Positions 60,126 through 64,000 of a stretch of DNA of 64,000 bases are shown one piece after another. Numbering within the stretch: position 1 is the first letter of the stretch; every line of letters begins with the position of its first letter. This DNA comes from an uncultured Lachnospiraceae bacterium. GTDB lineage: Bacteria; Bacillota; Clostridia; Lachnospirales; Lachnospiraceae. The DNA lies in the NCBI GenBank assembly GCA_947594855.1, contig CANQEL010000004.1, forward strand, positions 62,001-126,000, given 5' to 3'. A program made the position numbers and the translations under genes. The notes under the pieces are model-generated. The model was not told the DNA's origin. It saw only the letters and a list, made by a program, of their open reading frames with translations, and made no database searches.

Positions 60126-60154
60126 AGTATACGATTATTTGTTGAAAAATACAA
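60126..60154 (-). promoter_or_regulatory. sigma-A promoter for the O-antigen ligase-like gene
   Basis: On the minus strand TTGTAT and TATACT are 17 bp apart, about 22 bases before the start codon. Confidence 0.55.
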
Positions 60155-60241
60155 GAGTTAAATACATTGTATAATCAACTTGTGACTTAATTGTGTTATT
60201 TTATGGCTGTTTTAAAAATTTCAGGAAATACAAAAATCAAC

Positions 60242-60270
60242 TTCAAAAGACGGAAAAAATATGCTATTCT
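60242..60270 (+). promoter_or_regulatory. promoter for the transglutaminase-like surface protein
   Basis: TTCAAA and TATTCT are 17 bp apart, with TGC before the -10 (extended -10), about 29 bases before the start codon. Confidence 0.5.
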
Positions 60271-60298
60271 TATATAAAAAGTATAAGGAGCAGTATCT

Positions 60299-62362
60299 AT
60301 GGGAAAGAGAAGATTTCAAAAATTTGTGGCGTGTTTATTAATTTCTGCAATGACTGCAGGTATATTTAATTCTTACACTGCAGAGGCGTATACAGTTAAA
60401 AACAATACATCAGAGTACATATACAGCAAAGCGGAAACAATATATCCGGTTACTGCAGGACAGATATACAGTCTTTATAGCAGTTCGGGTAAATATGTAA
60501 AATTAAAATCCGGTAATTATGATAAATGGATTGACAGGATAGAAGTACCTGAATATGCGCTGGATTTTTACGATACATTGTCTGGTGAATCTTTTTGGAC
60601 AAATGATGCCAATTTTTCTGAAAACGGAAACACATGGATTGAAAATGGCAGGATTAATGCAATTAAATTTTCGGATGTTAAAGTACAGGGTACGGAAGAA
60701 GAGTTCAAATCACGGATGAAAGACGAGGCTTTTCTGATGCGTGCAGTTTTTGATGCATTTGACAGGGACCATCCGGAGATATTCTGGCTTGATGGTACTA
60801 CTACATATCAGTATTATGCGACAAAGACGACTAATGGAAATACTGTTACATATGATGCAAAGCTGTATTTGGTTCTGAAGAATGATACTTATGATATTAG
60901 AAGACAGGAGTATCAGTCAGCCGGCGCTATAAAGGCGGGAATTTCACAAAGAAATAGTGCTGTTAATGACATTCTTTCTGAAATCAGCAGTTCGGATTCC
61001 ATATATCAGAAAATAAAATATTTTAATAACAGGCTTACAAAGAACAATATGTATAATACCGAAGTTTCAAAAGGAAACAGTAATGCAGCATCCGAATATG
61101 CATGGGAATGTATAAGTGCGCTTTTGGGAAATACAGGCAGTGAAGGACCGGTATGCGAGGGATATGCGCGTGCTTTTAAGGTTTTATGCGACAGGTCAGG
61201 AATTGGCTGTACTCTTGTAGATGGAAGCGCAGTGAACAGTTACGGGAATCCGGGAGACCATATGTGGAACTATGTGAAAATAGGCAGTGCATGGTATGCT
61301 GCAGATGTTACATGGAATGACCCTGTAGTTCAAAATGTTAATAAGGCAGACTCAGGTTTTGAACGTGAGGATTATTTATGTGTTGGTTCAGATACAGTAA
61401 TAAGTAAAATGAAATTTATTGATTCTCATCCTGTTACAAATTCTGCGTCTAATGGCGGTGTTGAATTTATAAACGGACCTGTTCTTAGTAAAACAGAATA
61501 TGACCCTCTGACATCACCTGAACCAACGGTGGAACCGACAGCGGAGCCAACAGCAAAACCAACAGCGGAGCCAACAGCAAAACCAACAGCAGAACCAACG
61601 GCGAAGCCAACATCAGAACCAACGGCGGAGCCAACGACAGAACCGACGGCGGAGCCAACAGCAGAACCGACAGCGGAGCCAACAGCAGAGCCAACGGCGG
61701 AGCCGACGTCAGGGCCGACGTCAGAACCGACAGCAGAGCCAACATTAGAACCAACGTCAGAGCCAACGGCGGAACCGACAGCGGAACCGACAGCGGAGCC
61801 GACGTCAGAGCCAACATCGGAACCGACAGCGGAACCAACGACAGAACCGGCGTCAGAGCCAACATCGGAACCGACCGCAGAGCCGTCAGGCGTAAATCCT
61901 CCGGTTTCGGTACCGGAAAATGAAGCTCTTCCGGCAGGAAGCATATTGGAGTCAGATGGTAACAGATATATGGTAACATCATCAGATGCACAGAATAGAA
62001 CCGTGGAATTTATAGGTATTAAAGGCAACAGGAGCACTGTGTCGATACCGGATATTATCGTGTCAGATAATATTGCATATTATGTAACGTCTATATCGGA
62101 TAAAGCATTAAAAGGCAATAAGAAGTTAAAGAAGGTAGTAATCGGCAGTAATATATCCTCTGTAGGTAAACAGGCGTTCCTAAATTGCAGGAAATTAAAA
62201 AAGATAACTATATTATCGCTAAATATAAAAATAAAGAAAAAAGCATTTTATGGAATTTACGGTAAAGCAAAAATATATATTCCGGCAGAAAAATTTGCAG
62301 CATACAGGAAAATGCTTAAGAAATCGAAAATTAAAGCCGGTGTAAAGATTAAAAAGAAGTGA
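60299..62362 (+). CDS. secreted transglutaminase-domain protein with Pro-Thr repeat and LRR-like basic end
   Basis: This is a 687-residue exported protein (signal FQKFVACLLISAMTAGIF). Residues ~30-265 are a helical/beta pre-domain; ~270-345 form a transglutaminase-like core with Cys in GPVCEGYARAF (~285), His in GDHMWNYV (~321) and Asp in AADVTWND (~337), a complete triad. A 120-residue E-P-T-A repeat follows, then a C-terminal BspA/LRR_5-like unit (VSIPDIIVSDNIAYYVTSISDKAL, LKKVVIGSNISSVGKQAF) ending in a very Lys-rich tail. Such proteins may act as proteases or cross-linkers at the cell wall. AAGGAG precedes the ATG. Confidence 0.88.
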   Translation: MGKRRFQKFVACLLISAMTAGIFNSYTAEAYTVKNNTSEYIYSKAETIYPVTAGQIYSLYSSSGKYVKLKSGNYDKWIDRIEVPEYALDFYDTLSGESFWTNDANFSENGNTWIENGRINAIKFSDVKVQGTEEEFKSRMKDEAFLMRAVFDAFDRDHPEIFWLDGTTTYQYYATKTTNGNTVTYDAKLYLVLKNDTYDIRRQEYQSAGAIKAGISQRNSAVNDILSEISSSDSIYQKIKYFNNRLTKNNMYNTEVSKGNSNAASEYAWECISALLGNTGSEGPVCEGYARAFKVLCDRSGIGCTLVDGSAVNSYGNPGDHMWNYVKIGSAWYAADVTWNDPVVQNVNKADSGFEREDYLCVGSDTVISKMKFIDSHPVTNSASNGGVEFINGPVLSKTEYDPLTSPEPTVEPTAEPTAKPTAEPTAKPTAEPTAKPTSEPTAEPTTEPTAEPTAEPTAEPTAEPTAEPTSGPTSEPTAEPTLEPTSEPTAEPTAEPTAEPTSEPTSEPTAEPTTEPASEPTSEPTAEPSGVNPPVSVPENEALPAGSILESDGNRYMVTSSDAQNRTVEFIGIKGNRSTVSIPDIIVSDNIAYYVTSISDKALKGNKKLKKVVIGSNISSVGKQAFLNCRKLKKITILSLNIKIKKKAFYGIYGKAKIYIPAEKFAAYRKMLKKSKIKAGVKIKKK
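61520..61887 (+). repeat. tandem repeat coding for about 30 E-P-T-x units
   Basis: A degenerate 12-bp repeat (gaaccgacagcg-type) runs for about 370 bases. It encodes EPTA/EPTS/KPTA units that form an extended, wall-spanning stalk. Because the unit is 12 bp, copy-number changes stay in frame. Reverse-strand open frames here are artefacts of the repeat. Confidence 0.9.
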
Positions 62363-62376
62363 TTCGCTTATATAAG

Positions 62377-62405
62377 TTGATTATAAGAGTTTATCATGTT
62401 ATTAT
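62377..62405 (+). promoter_or_regulatory. sigma-A promoter for the aconitase-family gene
   Basis: TTGATT and TATTAT are 17 bp apart, about 40 bases before the start codon and 15 bases after the previous stop. Confidence 0.62.
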
Positions 62406-62444
62406 ATAATCTGGTAAATTGAAAAGAACTCAGGAGGTAATGTA

Positions 62445-64000
62445 ATGATTACATTAAGCAAATCAGGCGCGTATCTCATTAATGGAAATGAGGTTATTGA
62501 AGAAAATGCAGACGCATCTGGAAAGATTAAAGCGGCAACAGGAAAAGAAGTAAATGTCAAAGAGGCAAAAAAAGGAACTATAGCATATAAAATACTTGAA
62601 AATCATAATGTTTCAGGAAATATGAACGAGCTTCAGATAAAATTTGATAAGCTCACTTCTCATGATATTACATTTGTAGGTATAATTCAGACTGCAAGGG
62701 CATCGGGCCTGGAAAAATTTCCTATACCGTATGTACTTACCAACTGCCATAACAGCCTGTGTGCAGTAGGCGGTACAATTAACGAAGATGACCACATGTT
62801 TGGTCTTTCATGTGCAAAGAGATATGGCGGGATATATGTACCGCCCCATCAGGCTGTAATACATCAATTTGCAAGAGAAATGCTTGCAGGCGGAGGAAAG
62901 ATGATTCTTGGTTCAGACAGCCATACAAGGTATGGTGCGCTTGGAACGATGGCAATGGGTGAAGGCGGTCCTGAACTTGTAAAGCAGCTTCTTTCAAAGA
63001 CATATGATATAAAAATGCCGGATATTATAGGTGTATATATGACAGGTACGCCTGCGAAGGGCGTTGGACCGCAGGATGTGGCGCTTGCACTTATTAAGGC
63101 GGTATTTGCAAACGGATATGTCAATAACAAGGTACTCGAATTCGTAGGACCGGGAATCAGCTCGTTAAGCGCTGATTTCAGAATAGGAATAGATGTTATG
63201 ACTACTGAAACAACATGTCTTTCATCTATATGGAGAACAGACGATACGATAAAAGAGTTTTATGATATACATAAACGTCCGGATGAATACAGGGAACTTA
63301 ATCCTTCTGATATTGCTTATTATGACGGCATGGTATATATTGATCTTTCAAAAGTAAAGCCTATGATAGCAATGCCGTTCCACCCAAGCAATGCGTATAC
63401 AATAGAGGAACTGAATGAGAATCTTATGGACATTCTTGATGATTGTGAAAAGAAAGCTCTTGTAAGCCTTGACGGTGCAGTTGAATACTCACTGAAAGAT
63501 AAAGTGCGAAATGGAAAAATGTATGTTGAACAGGGAATAATTGCAGGCTGTGCAGGAGGAGGTTTTGAAAATATATGCGCTGCTGCTGATATACTCAAAG
63601 GAAAGAGTATCGGTAATGATGAATTTACACTCAGCGTATATCCTGCAAGTACGCCTATATATATGGAACTTGCACGTAACGGAAAGCTTGCAGACCTCCT
63701 TGCAACCGGCGCTATTGTGAAGACAGCGTTCTGCGGCCCGTGTTTTGGAGCAGGGGATACTCCTGCCAATAATGCATTCAGCATAAGACATTCAACCAGA
63801 AACTTCCCTAATCGTGAAGGTTCAAAACTTCAGAATGGACAGATATCGTCTGTTGCCCTTATGGATGCACGTTCAATAGCGGCTACTGCGGCAAATAAGG
63901 GATATCTTACTGCTGCAACAGATATTGATGTTGAATATACGTCGCCTAAATATCATTTTGACAGCTCAATATATGAAAACAGGGTATTTGACAGTAAAGG
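62445..64000 (+). CDS. aconitase-family hydratase (YbhJ-like), partial at right edge
   Basis: The frame is open from ATG 62445 (CAGGAGG upstream) to the window end, 518 codons; the 3' end is missing. It has aconitase iron-sulfur hydratase features: [55 protein letters not shown] and the cluster-binding pair in [12 protein letters not shown]. The layout and the SDSHTRYG block are closer to the uncharacterised YbhJ hydratases than to citrate-cycle aconitase. No other citrate-cycle gene is nearby, so the substrate is unknown. The start [20 protein letters not shown] is also YbhJ-like. Confidence 0.88.
   Translation, partial: MITLSKSGAYLINGNEVIEENADASGKIKAATGKEVNVKEAKKGTIAYKILENHNVSGNMNELQIKFDKLTSHDITFVGIIQTARASGLEKFPIPYVLTNCHNSLCAVGGTINEDDHMFGLSCAKRYGGIYVPPHQAVIHQFAREMLAGGGKMILGSDSHTRYGALGTMAMGEGGPELVKQLLSKTYDIKMPDIIGVYMTGTPAKGVGPQDVALALIKAVFANGYVNNKVLEFVGPGISSLSADFRIGIDVMTTETTCLSSIWRTDDTIKEFYDIHKRPDEYRELNPSDIAYYDGMVYIDLSKVKPMIAMPFHPSNAYTIEELNENLMDILDDCEKKALVSLDGAVEYSLKDKVRNGKMYVEQGIIAGCAGGGFENICAAADILKGKSIGNDEFTLSVYPASTPIYMELARNGKLADLLATGAIVKTAFCGPCFGAGDTPANNAFSIRHSTRNFPNREGSKLQNGQISSVALMDARSIAATAANKGYLTAATDIDVEYTSPKYHFDSSIYENRVFDSK

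Noticed and set aside
61426..62037. Long reverse-strand open frames (two overlapping) across the Pro-Thr repeat
   Set aside because: They arise because the 12-bp repeat contains no stop in these frames; the products are low-complexity (VGSAVGS-type) and have no ribosome site.

Overview
The window is AT-rich DNA from a low-GC Gram-positive anaerobe, most likely a Lachnospiraceae-type Clostridia. This is inferred from strong GGAGG ribosome sites, many consensus sigma-A promoters with 17-bp spacing, the sporulation-lineage gene ylbJ beside tmcAL/ackA/rpmF, a ferredoxin-linked indolepyruvate oxidoreductase, ECF transporters, and large surface proteins with bacterial Ig-like domains. No rRNA, tRNA or CRISPR array was seen.

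Layout. 1-5.1 kb is a cell-surface glycan cluster: a polytopic membrane protein, a flippase, two family-2 glycosyltransferases and a DUF2304 protein. 5.1-6.7 kb holds ridA-ilvA. 6.7-9.5 kb, minus strand, holds a secreted flavin transferase (ApbE), a lipoprotein, an ECF S component and a DUF436 protein. 9.6-13.7 kb is iorA-iorB-CoA ligase for aromatic 2-oxoacid oxidation, followed by a secreted polysaccharide deacetylase. 15-22 kb is a conserved Firmicutes block (rsmD, coiled-coil protein, REC/HD-GYP/GGDEF protein, ylbJ, tmcAL, ackA, rpmF); coaD and the DUF177 gene, which often sit here in relatives, are absent.

22.1-28.3 kb looks like an accessory island: a tyrosine recombinase, a 240-bp segment bounded by a perfect 23-bp inverted repeat and carrying a promoter that now points away from the genes to its right, then a 3-methyladenine glycosylase, a GLUG/Ig/Fn3 surface protein and two zinc-ribbon membrane proteins. 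I read it as an invertible promoter switch in the OFF position.

29.5-41.4 kb is the most striking system: a sigma-A promoter and a cobalamin riboswitch followed by six genes. They encode a membrane-anchored alpha/alpha-toroid protein, a lipoprotein with a DUF4430 (transcobalamin C-terminal-like) domain, an ECF transporter (T, fused A-A, and a CbrT-like S component), and a 1,854-residue secreted protein with three DUF4430-like segments plus its own alpha/alpha toroid. The toroid and DUF4430 folds are the two halves of animal intrinsic factor and transcobalamin, so this looks like a bacterial B12-capture system with the halves split into separate proteins and also combined in one giant protein.

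41.4-54.7 kb contains cardiolipin synthase, ruvAB-zapA, a U32 peptidase, a FtsW/RodA-PBP pair, a Nudix hydrolase, a glycosyltransferase/methyltransferase fusion and an MBOAT/SGNH acyltransferase pair. 54.8-57 kb holds phosphofructokinase and class II aldolase, each with its own promoter. 57.1-62.4 kb holds UDP-galactopyranose mutase, a VanZ protein, an O-antigen-ligase-like protein and a secreted transglutaminase with a long Pro-Thr repeat. The right edge cuts an aconitase-family hydratase.
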